Counted from the stretch's first letter, positions 41,438 through 51,241 are shown. The stretch: DNA of 64,000 nt from Marinicella algicola (GCF_028401385.1 NZ_JAQOMR010000001.1:2358501-2422500); one strand, 5' to 3'. Notes: generated by a model from the letters alone, not told the origin. Program-made: numbers and translations.

Positions 41438-42220
41438 TCATTCATCCGCATCGCCGGATGAGAAACGGCCAAGTTCGTCGGCCTTCAGCAGTTCATCCGT
41501 AACATTGGTGATATGGCGTTCCATGGCATGGCGCGCCGCTTCGCTGTTTCGCATCTTGAGTGCCGCAACGATCGCGTAGTGATCGCCGATCCACAAGGCC
41601 CTCACCTTCGGCGCATGGATATGGCGATGGACCCGCTGCCACATGCGCGAGGAATCGCGCTGGTCCCACAGGGCCTGAATCATCGACAGGATAATGGCGT
41701 TGCCGGTCATGTTGGCGATGGTCAGGTGAAACTCGCGATCCCCCTTCTCGTTCATGAACACTTCATCGGTTTCGAGCTGCATGTGCTCGATACACTCTTC
41801 AAGCTCCATGATGTCGTAGCGCGTGGCCCGCTCGGCAGCGAGAGCAGCGGCGCTCGTCTCCAGTGCAAGCCGTGCCTCCAACAGCTCAAACGGACCGGGG
41901 CCGATATCGGTGTTGAGCGCATCGAAGGAAAGCGTGTTGACGTGGGCCGGCAGCACAATGATACCGGCACGCCCGCGCACCTCGACAATGCCACGCATTT
42001 CCAGAGCGATGACCGCCTCACGCACGACTGTGCGGCTGACTTCCAGCTGTTCGGCAAGCTCGCGTTCGGACGGCAGATGCCAGCCCGGCGTCGCCTGGTT
42101 TTCCTCGATCATCCGGGCGATCCGCCGGGCAACGACCTGATAGAGCCGTTTGGCGGCAAGCAGGCGAACCTTGCGAGCGCCGCCTGCCTTCTCGTCCTCG
42201 TTCTTCGGTGTGTCCTGCAC
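41438..42220 (-). CDS. FadR-subfamily GntR transcriptional regulator
   Basis: Regulator of 260 residues. wHTH: WHLPSERELAEQLEVSRTVV and REAVIALEMRGIVEVRG; FCD domain: FELLEARLALETSAAALAAE, DREFHLTIANMTGN and a C-terminal ARHAMERHITNV with His residues of the metal/ligand site. I chose the GTG at 42220, eight bases after the stop of the upstream oxidoreductase gene. A longer in-frame extension would overlap that gene by more than 100 bases. Two TTGG-N5-CCA sites upstream of the operon (44415, 44555) are candidate operators. Confidence 0.88.
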   Translation of the reverse strand: MQDTPKNEDEKAGGARKVRLLAAKRLYQVVARRIARMIEENQATPGWHLPSERELAEQLEVSRTVVREAVIALEMRGIVEVRGRAGIIVLPAHVNTLSFDALNTDIGPGPFELLEARLALETSAAALAAERATRYDIMELEECIEHMQLETDEVFMNEKGDREFHLTIANMTGNAIILSMIQALWDQRDSSRMWQRVHRHIHAPKVRALWIGDHYAIVAALKMRNSEAARHAMERHITNVTDELLKADELGRFSSGDADE

Positions 42221-42227
42221 GCGTTTG

Positions 42228-43301
42228 CTATCCCTGCTCAGGCAGCCACGAGTTATAGAGCGGATGATCTGCTGTAATGGGCATCGGCGTTGGGCGGCCG
42301 GTGCGTGTCGAATGATAGGCAGCCGTGACAAGGGCCAGCGAGTTGCGGGCATCTTGCAGCGTCACGGGCGGCGCTTCTCCGGCCTGAAGCGCCTGATCAA
42401 ACAGCGCGAACTGGCGTGCATAGCCGTCCGCCACCGGCACAACCGCGTCAAGCGCATCGTCGACCAGCCGCTGATGCGCTTCATCCTCTGCGACAAACCG
42501 CCAGGGATCGCGACTGACTTTATAGGGATCGCGGATACTCTCAACCGTCAGCTTCTCAAAGCAGAAGCGCAGTCTGGATATCTGCTCGCGGGAGCCGAGC
42601 GTCATCGAGAGCGAGGCCAGAGAGCCGTTCTGCATTTTCACCGCAAGTGCAGCCGTATCCTCGACCTCGATATCGTTGACCAGCGTGGAGCCATAGGCAA
42701 ACACTTCCGCGCAGGGCCCATGGATATAATTCAGCATGTCGTGGGCGTGGATCGCGTGGCCGAGCAGCCCACCCCCAAGCTCCGTCTTCCATTTTCCGCG
42801 CCATTCAACCGCAAAATACGCCGGCGGACGCCACCAATGGGTCTCTATCGTGGTCATGAAGGGGCGACCGGTCAGACCAAGTTCGGTGAGGTGTTTGAGC
42901 TTCTGCAGTCCTGTCCCATAGCGGTACTGAAAGATCGGCATGCACGATTTCCCGGACGCCGCGGCGATCTCCATCATCCGGTCGACATCGGCCACAGAGC
43001 CGAACAGTGGCTTTTCGCAAATCACATGCTTGCCGGCCTCAAGCGCCATCCGGCTCAAATCGAAATGGCTATGCGGTGGCGTGCAGATATCGATGATGTC
43101 GATATCATCTCGTGCAAACAAGGACGCGGTTTCCTGAGTATATTCGGCAATCTCGTATTCATCGCAAAGCGCGCGGCCACGCTCTTCGTCGAGCGAGCAA
43201 AGCACCGGAACCTCGAAACGGTCGGCATTCGATCTGAAACCCGCGAGGTGCTGGGCCGCGATCCCCGAGCCGATGACTGCAACACGCAATTTTGTGGTCA
43301 T
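42228..43301 (-). CDS. Gfo/Idh/MocA-family NAD(P)-dependent oxidoreductase
   Basis: Oxidoreductase of 357 residues. The N-terminal Rossmann motif is VAVIGSGIAAQHLAGFRSNA, followed by DIIDICTPPHSHFDLSRMAL and the conserved EKP motif in HVICEKPLFGSV. The C-terminal dimer domain contains WRGKWKTELGGGLLGHAIHA, where the GGG.L..H..H pattern marks sugar or inositol dehydrogenases. Substrate unknown. Frame intact. It sits between a second Gfo/Idh/MocA gene and the FadR regulator in one operon. Confidence 0.9.
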   Translation of the reverse strand: MTTKLRVAVIGSGIAAQHLAGFRSNADRFEVPVLCSLDEERGRALCDEYEIAEYTQETASLFARDDIDIIDICTPPHSHFDLSRMALEAGKHVICEKPLFGSVADVDRMMEIAAASGKSCMPIFQYRYGTGLQKLKHLTELGLTGRPFMTTIETHWWRPPAYFAVEWRGKWKTELGGGLLGHAIHAHDMLNYIHGPCAEVFAYGSTLVNDIEVEDTAALAVKMQNGSLASLSMTLGSREQISRLRFCFEKLTVESIRDPYKVSRDPWRFVAEDEAHQRLVDDALDAVVPVADGYARQFALFDQALQAGEAPPVTLQDARNSLALVTAAYHSTRTGRPTPMPITADHPLYNSWLPEQG

Positions 43302-43320
43302 GGTGTTCTCCCGGATCCGC

Positions 43321-44331
43321 TCAACACGCGGTGATGTTGTCCGCTTTCGACTGGGCTTCCAGCGACAGGCGGCATACTTCGAAGACGTGGCTCTGGCTCA
43401 GTGCGGTTTCAGTGCGGTCTCGCACATCCGCGACGAACTGATCGAAATACTCAATCGGCTCAGAGGAGCAGTCGAGATATTCCACACCCGACTGATTGAC
43501 CAGATAAAGGTGGTCCTGGCCCGGTCGCCCTGCGATATCGACATATTTCCGAAGCTCGATATAGCCCTCTGTTCCCAGAATGGTGAGGCGACCGTCACCC
43601 CAGGTCGGCAAGCCGTCCGGCGTGAACCAGTCAACACGAACATATCCGCTGGCGCGGTCGCTGCGCAGGAGCACCTCGCCGAAATCCTGGAATTCCGGCG
43701 TCGCGGTTGTGCCGAAATTACCGATGCTGGATGCAGCGACCTCGCCCGTCTTTGAGACCGTGTAGAATAGAAATTGGTCGATCTGATGCGAAGCAATATC
43801 GACGATGATGCCGCCGAAGCGTTCGGGTATGAAAAACCAGTCGGGCCGCACACTCAGCGACTTGCGATGCGGGCCCATGCCGAGTGTCTGCACGACCCTG
43901 CCAATCGCACCCTCCGCAACGAGCTTGCCGGCCTTTACAGCGGAGCGCACGCAAAGCCGCTCCGAAAAGCAGATGGAAAAGATCCGCCCTGTTTTCTCAA
44001 CCGTATCCCGCACCGCAGCGAGCTGATCGAACGTGGTCACACCGGGCTTGTCGACCATCACATCCTTGCCCGCTTCCATGGCACGTACCGCAAGGCCAGC
44101 GCGATCGGCGGGAATCGCGGCGATACAAATGACGTCTATTTCGGGGTTTTCGAAAATCGCGTCGCGGTCTATTGCCGGAATGTCTGGGTATTTTTGCCGG
44201 AAGTCCTCCAGCAGGTCAGGAACGGACGTCTTCTCACAATAGCCAACAAATGTGCAACCGGCCGCAAGCAACCCGTCGACGTGATTGAAAATATGCCCGT
44301 GATCGATACCCACGACCGCAAACTTCAGCAT
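43321..44331 (-). CDS. Gfo/Idh/MocA-family NAD(P)-dependent oxidoreductase (first gene of operon)
   Basis: Oxidoreductase of 336 residues. The first strand and loop read FAVVGIDHGHIFNHVDGLLA, an atypical cofactor loop compared with GxGxxG. The lysine motif is MVDKPGVTTFDQL (DKP in place of EKP), and the C-terminal domain has FGGIIVDIASHQIDQFLFYT. Frame intact. It leads a minus-strand operon with the second oxidoreductase, FadR regulator and VOC protein. Two different dehydrogenases in one operon suggest sequential or reversible oxidation-reduction of a sugar derivative, as in some inositol or anhydrosugar pathways; this is inference. Confidence 0.88.
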   Translation of the reverse strand: MLKFAVVGIDHGHIFNHVDGLLAAGCTFVGYCEKTSVPDLLEDFRQKYPDIPAIDRDAIFENPEIDVICIAAIPADRAGLAVRAMEAGKDVMVDKPGVTTFDQLAAVRDTVEKTGRIFSICFSERLCVRSAVKAGKLVAEGAIGRVVQTLGMGPHRKSLSVRPDWFFIPERFGGIIVDIASHQIDQFLFYTVSKTGEVAASSIGNFGTTATPEFQDFGEVLLRSDRASGYVRVDWFTPDGLPTWGDGRLTILGTEGYIELRKYVDIAGRPGQDHLYLVNQSGVEYLDCSSEPIEYFDQFVADVRDRTETALSQSHVFEVCRLSLEAQSKADNITAC

Positions 44332-44414
44332 CAGTAAACACTCCTCGATCTGACCTGTAAACCGCGGTGGCCGGTCAACAAAGACCGGACTGGCACCGCG
44401 AAACCTCCCTCAGT

Positions 44415-44567
44415 TTGGACTGACCAGATAGAAAACCAGAAGCTCTGTCAAGTCGACCTTGTGGTCAACGCCCCATGAAGAACCACAACAAGACACTGTA
44501 TTTAAACAGTAAAACATAACGATGCAGAAGTCTGGAATACTCGGTCATTTTTCTTTGGCCAGACCAA
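44415..44567. promoter_or_regulatory. Pair of candidate FadR-type operators upstream of the oxidoreductase operon
   Basis: TTGGACTGACCAG (44415-44427) and TTGGCCAGACCAA (44555-44567) share the pattern TTGG-N5-CCA, an inverted repeat of the type bound by FadR-subfamily GntR regulators. The nearer site is 84 bp upstream of the first oxidoreductase start. Autoregulation by the FadR protein encoded in the operon is inferred. Confidence 0.45.
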
Positions 44568-44654
44568 GCCGTTTATTCGATGGTGTTGGCTGATCTCCTC
44601 GCCGTCACATTCCAAAGCCCGGCGGCGGCGCACAAAATATGTTGAGCCCCGGAT

Positions 44655-44865
44655 CACCAGAGCACACCCCGATTAAATAATAAAAAACTTAAAGCCGAAA
44701 AAGTAGGCATTATTAAATATAAATAAAATAATAATTATGTGTAATATTGCATTTCAACGCACCATTATTAATGTCGAAAATATTAATGAAGCTATTTTGT
44801 GTTCTGCAGTAGATGAAAATGTCAGCATCATACCAATGGTACGAAATTCTGCTGTGAACGCACAT
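44655..44865. other. AT-rich island without a gene
   Basis: A stretch composed largely of A and T (for example runs of TAAATA and ATAATA around 44710-44735) in an otherwise GC-rich window. No credible coding frame is present on either strand. It precedes the small-protein gene at 44986. Such islands often mark promoters bound by silencers of the Ros/MucR or H-NS type; that is inference. Confidence 0.5.
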
Positions 44866-44985
44866 AGCACACACTGCGTGCACAAAATGCCATCGGCCTC
44901 GACGAGCTGAAACAGGCTGCACGATAAGGTTTTGAAACGCCCACAACCGGTTTTCCGCTGGTCAAACAGGGCGTGTGGAGGAAGC

Positions 44986-45183
44986 ATGACCAATACCACC
45001 GAACAAGATCGCAAAGCGAGATCCCCTTCAAAGGTAAGGAAAATGAGCAGCGGAGACCTGTTCGATCTGATCGATATCACATTGCAATTGTCCATGCGTC
45101 TTGGATACGCCGAGACGGCGAGCCACCTTTACCGCGCCTATGATGCGCTGCAGCCGTGCCCGAAGAACAGCACCGGTCCCTGA
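44986..45183 (+). CDS. Small conserved-looking hypothetical protein, 65 residues
   Basis: The ATG at 44986 is preceded by a strong GGAGGA site. The basic N-terminal tail (KARSPSKVRK) is followed by an amphipathic helical segment, DLFDLIDITLQLSMRLGYAE, then ASHLYRAYDAL. No membrane segment, signal or metal motif. The composition is that of a real helical protein rather than chance translation. I do not recognise the family. It lies between an AT-rich island and a 440-bp gene-free stretch, with no evident operon partner. Confidence 0.6.
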   Translation: MTNTTEQDRKARSPSKVRKMSSGDLFDLIDITLQLSMRLGYAETASHLYRAYDALQPCPKNSTGP

Positions 45184-45622
45184 ACCGCCCGTCGCATCAC
45201 CAAAGCCAAAACATGCACCGAAAAAGCCAGCGGAGAGACTTCTCTTTGCGACCTTCGGTCTCCATTGCGGCATTCCCGCAATACGGTCGTGATGACGTCC
45301 TCGTCGCGACTAACAAAGCCATTCGCGACGTCACCATCACACAGCGCGACAAGCCGCATGCGACACAAAAAAGCGATCGACACAGAAATAGCCCTCCCGA
45401 GGAGAACGACCGGTCGCGCAGGCAACCAAGCTGACCATGACCATCGATTCACTCGAATGATCGATTCTGCTGTTATTTAGCTATGACGTCGCCATAAATT
45501 TCATTTTATACTGGGTTTCAAGGGACAAAAAGGGCATATAATACGGTCTGACTGCGTGACAGCGTCTGACAGGCTTTCCGGATACACGCCTTCTGGGTTC
45601 AATCCGGGTAACGGGGGACAAA
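45184..45622. other. 439-bp stretch without a supported gene
   Basis: Several short frames exist on both strands, but none has a ribosome-binding site with plausible protein composition. A sequence resembling a -10 box (TATAAT at 45537-45542) lies about 80 bp before the DUF3302-like gene and may be its promoter. Nothing else was recognised. Confidence 0.4.
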
Positions 45623-46111
45623 ATGGAAGCAAATACAGTCGAGCATGTCGGATATCTGCCGATGTTCATCACCGGACCGGGTCAAACCGATGTCCTCCTT
45701 GTCGGGATGATCATTTTCACCATTGTGCTCGTCCTTCTGATCGGGGTGTTCTACCTTTACCTCCACTCCCTGCCGGAACGGATGGCGCACAAGAGCAACA
45801 GCGTTCAATTGCAGCTTGTCGGCGTTCTCGCGCTGCTCTCACTGTTCACACACAACAATATTTTCTGGGTGGTAGCGCTCCTGATCGTGGCAATTCGCGT
45901 TCCCGACTTTCTTACGCCGGTCAATTCCATAGCAGCTTCGCTGCAGCGCCTTTCGGGGACGACGACGTCCGTAGCCGAACGAGCCTCTCCTCCGGCTGCA
46001 CCAGCCACACCTTCGCCTGCGCAGGCGACGCCTGACGAAGACGCTCATGCCACCGCGACGCCTGAGAGCGATACCGTCGATGCCGAACGGGAAGGAAAAG
46101 ACAATGCTTGA
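45623..46111 (+). CDS. Small inner-membrane protein, DUF3302/YiaW-like
   Basis: Protein of 162 residues with two to three hydrophobic helices (about residues 24-46 and 62-92). The motif region YLYLHSLPERMAHKSN followed by VLALLSLFTHNNIFW resembles the DUF3302 proteins YiaW/YibI, which precede HlyD-type proteins in Enterobacteria. The C-terminal 60 residues are a low-complexity Pro/Ala/Thr/Glu-rich tail. The stop overlaps the start of the HlyD-type gene by eight bases, so the two are translationally coupled, supporting the pairing. Confidence 0.68.
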   Translation: MEANTVEHVGYLPMFITGPGQTDVLLVGMIIFTIVLVLLIGVFYLYLHSLPERMAHKSNSVQLQLVGVLALLSLFTHNNIFWVVALLIVAIRVPDFLTPVNSIAASLQRLSGTTTSVAERASPPAAPATPSPAQATPDEDAHATATPESDTVDAEREGKDNA

Positions 46112-47341
46112 ACTGCTGTTCTGCTCTCTTTTCACAATCTTCCCGGATTACCTCTATCGCCGGTATGGTCAGAACAAGAAAATCGGCCAGGAAATCAATC
46201 TCTTTTCTGTTTGGTATGAGCTGCGCTGGGGAATTACCGGATGCGCAATGCTGACCATCATCCTGATCACCACCGTGTTTTTCTACCATCCGACGTCAAC
46301 GGCGGTGACATCCTTCTTCCGCACCGTTTCCCTTCTGCCGGACGCGCCAGGCCGTGTCGAAGAGGTCTATGTTCGCACCGGTGACATTGTAGATGATGGC
46401 GATGTGATCTTCACACTGGACGACCGCCAGCAGCGCGCAGCAGTCGATGCCGCAAGGAAAAAGTCGCTGAGGTCGCGGCTCAACAGACAGTCGCGCGCGA
46501 GGAACTCGCTGCGGCCTCTGCGTCGGTGGAGCAAGCCCGCAGCGCGCTGCAACAGGTCCAGACGGAATTGGATCGCAATCTCGGACTGCAAAGCCGCAAT
46601 CAGGATGCTGTCTCCCAGCGGGTTGTCGATACCCAAAGCAGTCGCGTCGAAGAGCTGAAAAGCGCGGTGGATGTTGCGCTGGCTCAGAAAAGGACGGTCG
46701 AAGTTCGTATCGAAGCCCTGTTACCGGCCCAGAAAGGCAATGCCGAGGCCTTGCTGCGCCAAGCCGAAGCGGAACTCGACAAGCGGACAATCCGAGCCAG
46801 TGTCTCAGGCCGCGTCCAGCAGTTTCAACTCCGGCCCGGCGATATCGTCAACCCGTATCTGCGACCGGCCGGGATCCTCGTGCCGGAAGAGCCGGAGGGC
46901 GAGTTCTTCGTTGCCGGCTTCGGGCAGCTCACGGCTCAGGTCATCCACCCAGGCATGATCGGCGAGTTGTCCTGCGCCACCAACCCGTTCAACATCGTGC
47001 CGGTGGTGGTCGAGAGTGTACAGGATGTGATCGCAGCAGGACAGTTTCGCCCATCGGATCAATTGGTTGACGCCGTCGAACGCACCAGCAAACCAGGCTC
47101 GGTGCTGGTGCGCATGAAGGCTCTATACAAAGGGCAGGACGCTGCGATACCACCGGGCAGTTCCTGTATTGCCAATGTTTATACCAATAATCACGATCTG
47201 TATGACAATCCGGATATCGGCACCGGCAAGAAGATCCTGCTGCACGTCATCGACACAGTGGGCATTCTGCACGCCGCATTGCTCAGACTGGAAGTGCTGA
47301 TGTTGCCGGTCAATCAGCTGGTCTTTTCAGGCGGACATTGA
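46104..47341 (+). CDS. HlyD-family membrane fusion protein (YiaV/YibH-like), frameshifted
   Basis: Periplasmic adaptor of about 412 residues with an N-terminal membrane anchor (WGITGCAMLTIILITTVFFY). The biotinyl-lipoyl-like half-motif GRVEEVYVRTGDIVDDGDVI precedes a coiled-coil hairpin (about residues 115-215) and the second half-motif RTIRASVSGRVQQFQLRPGD. The frame breaks near 46460. One A in the A-run restores DAARKKVAEVAAQQTVAREE. Neither an outer-membrane channel nor an MFS/ABC transporter gene is adjacent, so the pair may work with partners encoded elsewhere or alone. Confidence 0.85.
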
Positions 47342-47358
47342 CCCGGGCACCATACTGG

Positions 47359-47377
47359 CCCGGGGCTCAGTCCCGGG
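47359..47377. terminator. Short GC hairpin between convergent genes
   Basis: CCCGGG stems flank a 7-nt loop, with a TTCTTC stretch after the + strand arm. It lies between the stops of the HlyD-type gene and parC. Weak T-run. Confidence 0.4.
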
Positions 47378-47465
47378 TTCTTCTGGTCGGCCGCGGACCG
47401 TCGGCCCGCCCCGTCAAACAAATCTACGGCGCAATCATGCCAGTACCAGCCTGACAGACATCACC

Positions 47466-49745
47466 TCACCCGCGAAACGTACCATTGCGCGGGAACCCCT
47501 TCGGCGCGATCCTGCCGGCCATGGCGCGGTCGCCGCGCCATTCCAGCAGTTCATCCTTGCTGCGGGTGTGGGTACGGCCGGCGCTGTCGGTCCAGGTAAG
47601 ACCGTCTTCGAGCACAAAGCACTTGGCGTCTGACAGGCCACCATCCTTGTAGCGCTGCAGGCGCACGCCCTTTCCGCGGGTCATCTCGGCAATCTGAGAC
47701 AGCGGGAATGTGAGAAGCTTGCGGTTTTCGCCGATGACGGCAACATGATCGCCGACGACAGGTGTCAGCAGCTTCACCTCTGCAGGCATGGTGACATTCA
47801 TCACCTGCTTGCCCTTGCGGGTGTTGGCAACCATTGCATCCTCTTCGACCACGAAGCCGTTTCCGCCGGTCGATACGATCAGCAGTTTGCGGCCCGGCTC
47901 ATGCACGAAGGCGGTGACAACGTCCTGTTCGGCCTCGATATCGACCATGATGCGCAGAGGCTCGCCATGGCCGCGCCCGCCCGGCAGCTTGTCAGCGCCG
48001 AGTGTGAAGGCCTTACCGCCGGTGGTGACGATCACCAGCTTGTCCGTGGTCTGCGCCGGGAAGGCGAGTTTCAGGCTGTCACCATCCTTGAACGACACGC
48101 CGGAGGTGTCGACATGCCCCTTCAGCGCCCTGATCCAGCCCTTTTCCGAGAGCACGATCGTGACCGGTTCCTTCTCGATCATGGCCTGATGGATCGCCTC
48201 GACATCGGTTTCGGGCGCGTGGTCGAATGTCGAGCGCCGGCGGCCAAGCTCGGTTGCCTTGGCGAAGGTCTTCTTGACCTCGCCGATTTCCCAGGCGACC
48301 GTCTGCCACTGCTTTTCTTCCGACGCGAGCAGTGCCTCGATACCGGCCTTTTCAGCGGACAGCGCGTCGAACTCCTTGCGGATCTCGATTTCCTCGAGCT
48401 TGCGCAACGCACGAAGCCGCATGTTGAGGATCGCCTCGGCCTGCACGTCGGTAATCGACCAGCGGGCGATCATCACGGCCTTAGGCTCATCTTCCTCGCG
48501 GATGATCTTGATGACCTCGTCGAGGTTCAGATAGGCAACCAGCAGGCCACCGAGAATTTCCAGCCGCCGGTCAATCGCAGCCAGCCGATGGTTTGAGCGG
48601 CGCTGCAGCACTTCGCGGCGGTGGCCAAGCCACTCCTTCAAAACAGCGACAAGCCCCATCACCTTGGGCACCTTGCCCTGGGACAGCACGTTCATGTTCA
48701 TCGAAAACCGCTGTTCCAGATCGGTCAGCTTGAACAGCGATTCCATCATCAGTGCCGGATCAACAGCGCGCGATTTCGGCACCAGAACAACGCGGATGTC
48801 TTCAGCGGATTCATCCTGAATATCTTCCAGAAGCGGCAGCCGGCGGGCAATCAGCAGCTCGGCGATCTTCTCGATCAGTCGTGATTTCTGTACGCCATAG
48901 GGAATTTCGGTGACGACGATCTGATAATTGCCGCGTCCGAGGTCTTCCTTCTCCCACCGCGCGCGGGCGCGAAAGCCGCCGCGTCCGGTTTTGTAGGTTT
49001 CGACCATCGAGTCGAAATCCTCGACGATGATCCCGCCGGTGGGGAAATCCGGCCCCTGGATCATGTTGGCCTTGGGGCCATCAGCACCTGGCAGCGTCAT
49101 CAGATCTTCGACATCGGCTTCGGGATGCTTGATCAGGTGGATCGCCGCCTCGCACAGCTCATGCGCGTTGTGCGGCGGGATCGAGGTTGCCATACCGACG
49201 GCAATGCCGGTGGAGCCGTTGGCAAGCAGGTTCGGGAAGGCGCCGGGCATGACCACCGGCTCCTCGTCCTCCTCGTTATAGGTCGCGCGAAAATCGACAG
49301 CATCTTCACCGAGGCCCTCGATCATCAGCGCCGCCACATCGGTCATGCGCGCCTCGGTGTAGCGCATCGCCGCTGCACTATCACCGTCGATATTGCCGAA
49401 ATTGCCCTGACCATCGACCATCGGATAGCGTTGGGCGAAATTTTGCGAAAGCCGCACCAGCGCATCGTAGATCGAGGCATCGCCATGGGGGTGAAACTTA
49501 CCCATGACATCGCCGACAATACGAGCGCACTTCTTGTAGGCCGCGTTGGGACGGACCCCGATTTCGCTCATGCCATGGATGATGCGGCGGTGGACGGGTT
49601 TCAGCCCATCGCGCACATCCGGCAGAGCACGGTGCATGATTGTTGACAGCGCATAGGCGAGATAGCGTTCTTCCAGCGCCTTGCGCAGGTCCACGGCATC
49701 GATGTGGTTGTCGCCGTTATCCGGCGGAAGAATTTCATTTCCCAT
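47466..49745 (-). CDS. parC: DNA topoisomerase IV subunit A
   Basis: ATP-dependent (with ParE) decatenation of daughter chromosomes. It has 759 residues and an intact frame. Motifs: [40 protein letters not shown], the active-site tyrosine in [11 protein letters not shown], and a C-terminal beta-propeller with repeated blades. The length and the lack of an extended GyrA-box tail support ParC over GyrA. At the position equivalent to E. coli Ser80 the residue is Ala (HGDAS). Confidence 0.94.
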   Translation of the reverse strand: MGNEILPPDNGDNHIDAVDLRKALEERYLAYALSTIMHRALPDVRDGLKPVHRRIIHGMSEIGVRPNAAYKKCARIVGDVMGKFHPHGDASIYDALVRLSQNFAQRYPMVDGQGNFGNIDGDSAAAMRYTEARMTDVAALMIEGLGEDAVDFRATYNEEDEEPVVMPGAFPNLLANGSTGIAVGMATSIPPHNAHELCEAAIHLIKHPEADVEDLMTLPGADGPKANMIQGPDFPTGGIIVEDFDSMVETYKTGRGGFRARARWEKEDLGRGNYQIVVTEIPYGVQKSRLIEKIAELLIARRLPLLEDIQDESAEDIRVVLVPKSRAVDPALMMESLFKLTDLEQRFSMNMNVLSQGKVPKVMGLVAVLKEWLGHRREVLQRRSNHRLAAIDRRLEILGGLLVAYLNLDEVIKIIREEDEPKAVMIARWSITDVQAEAILNMRLRALRKLEEIEIRKEFDALSAEKAGIEALLASEEKQWQTVAWEIGEVKKTFAKATELGRRRSTFDHAPETDVEAIHQAMIEKEPVTIVLSEKGWIRALKGHVDTSGVSFKDGDSLKLAFPAQTTDKLVIVTTGGKAFTLGADKLPGGRGHGEPLRIMVDIEAEQDVVTAFVHEPGRKLLIVSTGGNGFVVEEDAMVANTRKGKQVMNVTMPAEVKLLTPVVGDHVAVIGENRKLLTFPLSQIAEMTRGKGVRLQRYKDGGLSDAKCFVLEDGLTWTDSAGRTHTRSKDELLEWRGDRAMAGRIAPKGFPRNGTFRG

Positions 49746-49952
49746 GCAGTTCTGTTAGAGGATGCAACCTCGCGCCGCAAGGCGCGTGATATCTCAATCC
49801 CCTGAAAACAAGGGGGTCTCGTGCTAAATATGGCAGGGACGGCGCGCGCCGGACACGAGGCTCCGGCAAACTCAATGCTGGCAGAATTGCAATTCTGTCT
49901 TATATGCCGAATAACGTGAACCAGAATCAGAACCTATTCCGGGAGTGACCCC

Positions 49953-51203
49953 ATGCGCAAAGCGCCCATCCGCAACCTTCTCCTCGCCGGCAGTTTCCTG
50001 GCAGCGACATCCGCTCCCGCTTTCGCGCTCGATGCCGAGGATATGCTCGCAAAACTCAATGCCGCCTCAAGGGCGCAGGGCAGCGTCACCTTCACCTATG
50101 ACGATGTCAAGGAGGGCGCAGACGGGAACCTGACGGTCTCCGGCGTGGTCTACAGTCCCGAGGCGGACAACCCGGAGGCGCTCGGCGGCCTTGAACAGGC
50201 CGGACCGATGACACTCGATTTCGAAGGGGTGACGGAAAACGGCGACGGCAGCTATTCCATCGACAAGATCTCAGCCGCCGACATGGTCTTTACCGGCGAA
50301 GATGTTGAAGTCAATATCGGTTCGCTGATCCAGGGCGATATCGAAGTGCCGGCAACCCCCGACACGAGTACCCTTGCCGGCTGGAGCTATGCCGGCAACA
50401 CCGAAGCGAGCGACATAACCGTGACCACGGAAGGCCACCAAGTGCTCACCATCGCGAGTGCGACCGGCACCCAGACATTCAACGACGATACAAGCAAGGC
50501 CAGCTTCCTCGGCACCGTCTCCGGCATCACGCTCGACCTTTCAGGCTTTGACGACATGGAAGACGACTTCCGCGAGGCACTGACGGCGCTCGACCTGATG
50601 GAAACGCATTCAAGCGGCACATTCAGCGGCGTCTGGGATGCGCAGTCCGGCGATTTCCAAATCTCGACCTACGAAATCGCGGTGGAAGATGTCGGTACGC
50701 TCAGCATCAATTTCGCCATGACCGGACTGACGCTCGAAACAATCGAGACCCTGCAGAAGCTCTCCGCCGAAATGCCCGATTCTGGCGATATCAGCGAAAG
50801 CGACGACGCAAATGCAACCGCAAACGCGGAAAGTCCTTACCAGAAATACCTTCTGGAGCTCGGCCAGAAAATCGGCCTTTCCGAATTCCGGGTCAATTTT
50901 GCCGATGCCTCGATCACCACGCGAGCGTTGCAATATGCGGCTGAGAAAGAAGGCCTGATCGCCGAGGAAATGGCCGACAAGATCGAGGTGGATCTCGGCT
51001 CCAACCTGACCGCGATGAATGTGCCGGGCCTTGCTGACATGGTCACGACAGCGGTTGGCACCTATTTTGCCGACCCGCAGACCTTTACCATCAGCATCAA
51101 ACCTCAGATGCAGATGCCGATTCTGGCCGTGATCATGGCAGGTGCGGCCGCTCCGCAGTCGATCCCGCAGCTGTTGAACCTTCAGGTGACGGCCAACGAG
51201 TAA
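49953..51203 (+). CDS. Periplasmic protein of unknown function with signal peptide
   Basis: Protein of 416 residues. The N-terminal signal peptide (LLLAGSFLAATSAPAFA, cleavage before LDAED) is followed by a long beta-rich region with repeated GDGSYSIDKISAADMVF-like stretches and an Asp/Ser/Thr-rich composition typical of secreted beta proteins. The C-terminal part contains FTISIKPQMQMPILAVIMAG. I recognise no catalytic motif and do not assign a family. Monocistronic; ends in a bidirectional terminator facing aspS. Confidence 0.75.
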   Translation: MRKAPIRNLLLAGSFLAATSAPAFALDAEDMLAKLNAASRAQGSVTFTYDDVKEGADGNLTVSGVVYSPEADNPEALGGLEQAGPMTLDFEGVTENGDGSYSIDKISAADMVFTGEDVEVNIGSLIQGDIEVPATPDTSTLAGWSYAGNTEASDITVTTEGHQVLTIASATGTQTFNDDTSKASFLGTVSGITLDLSGFDDMEDDFREALTALDLMETHSSGTFSGVWDAQSGDFQISTYEIAVEDVGTLSINFAMTGLTLETIETLQKLSAEMPDSGDISESDDANATANAESPYQKYLLELGQKIGLSEFRVNFADASITTRALQYAAEKEGLIAEEMADKIEVDLGSNLTAMNVPGLADMVTTAVGTYFADPQTFTISIKPQMQMPILAVIMAGAAAPQSIPQLLNLQVTANE

Positions 51204-51241
51204 GCCCTCGGGCTTCTCCAGGCCTCACAGTCAAACCAAAA

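Noticed and set aside
42150..43334. 394-residue plus-strand frame opposite the Gfo/Idh/MocA gene
   Set aside because: The minus strand carries the Rossmann, EKP and HxxH motifs; the plus frame has none.
45138..45452. 104-residue minus-strand frame in the gene-poor stretch
   Set aside because: No ribosome-binding site, no domain, and atypical composition; kept as unannotated.
45595..45612. Sequence GGTTCAATCC resembling a tRNA T-arm
   Set aside because: No acceptor, anticodon or D-arm pairing around it, and no CCA end.
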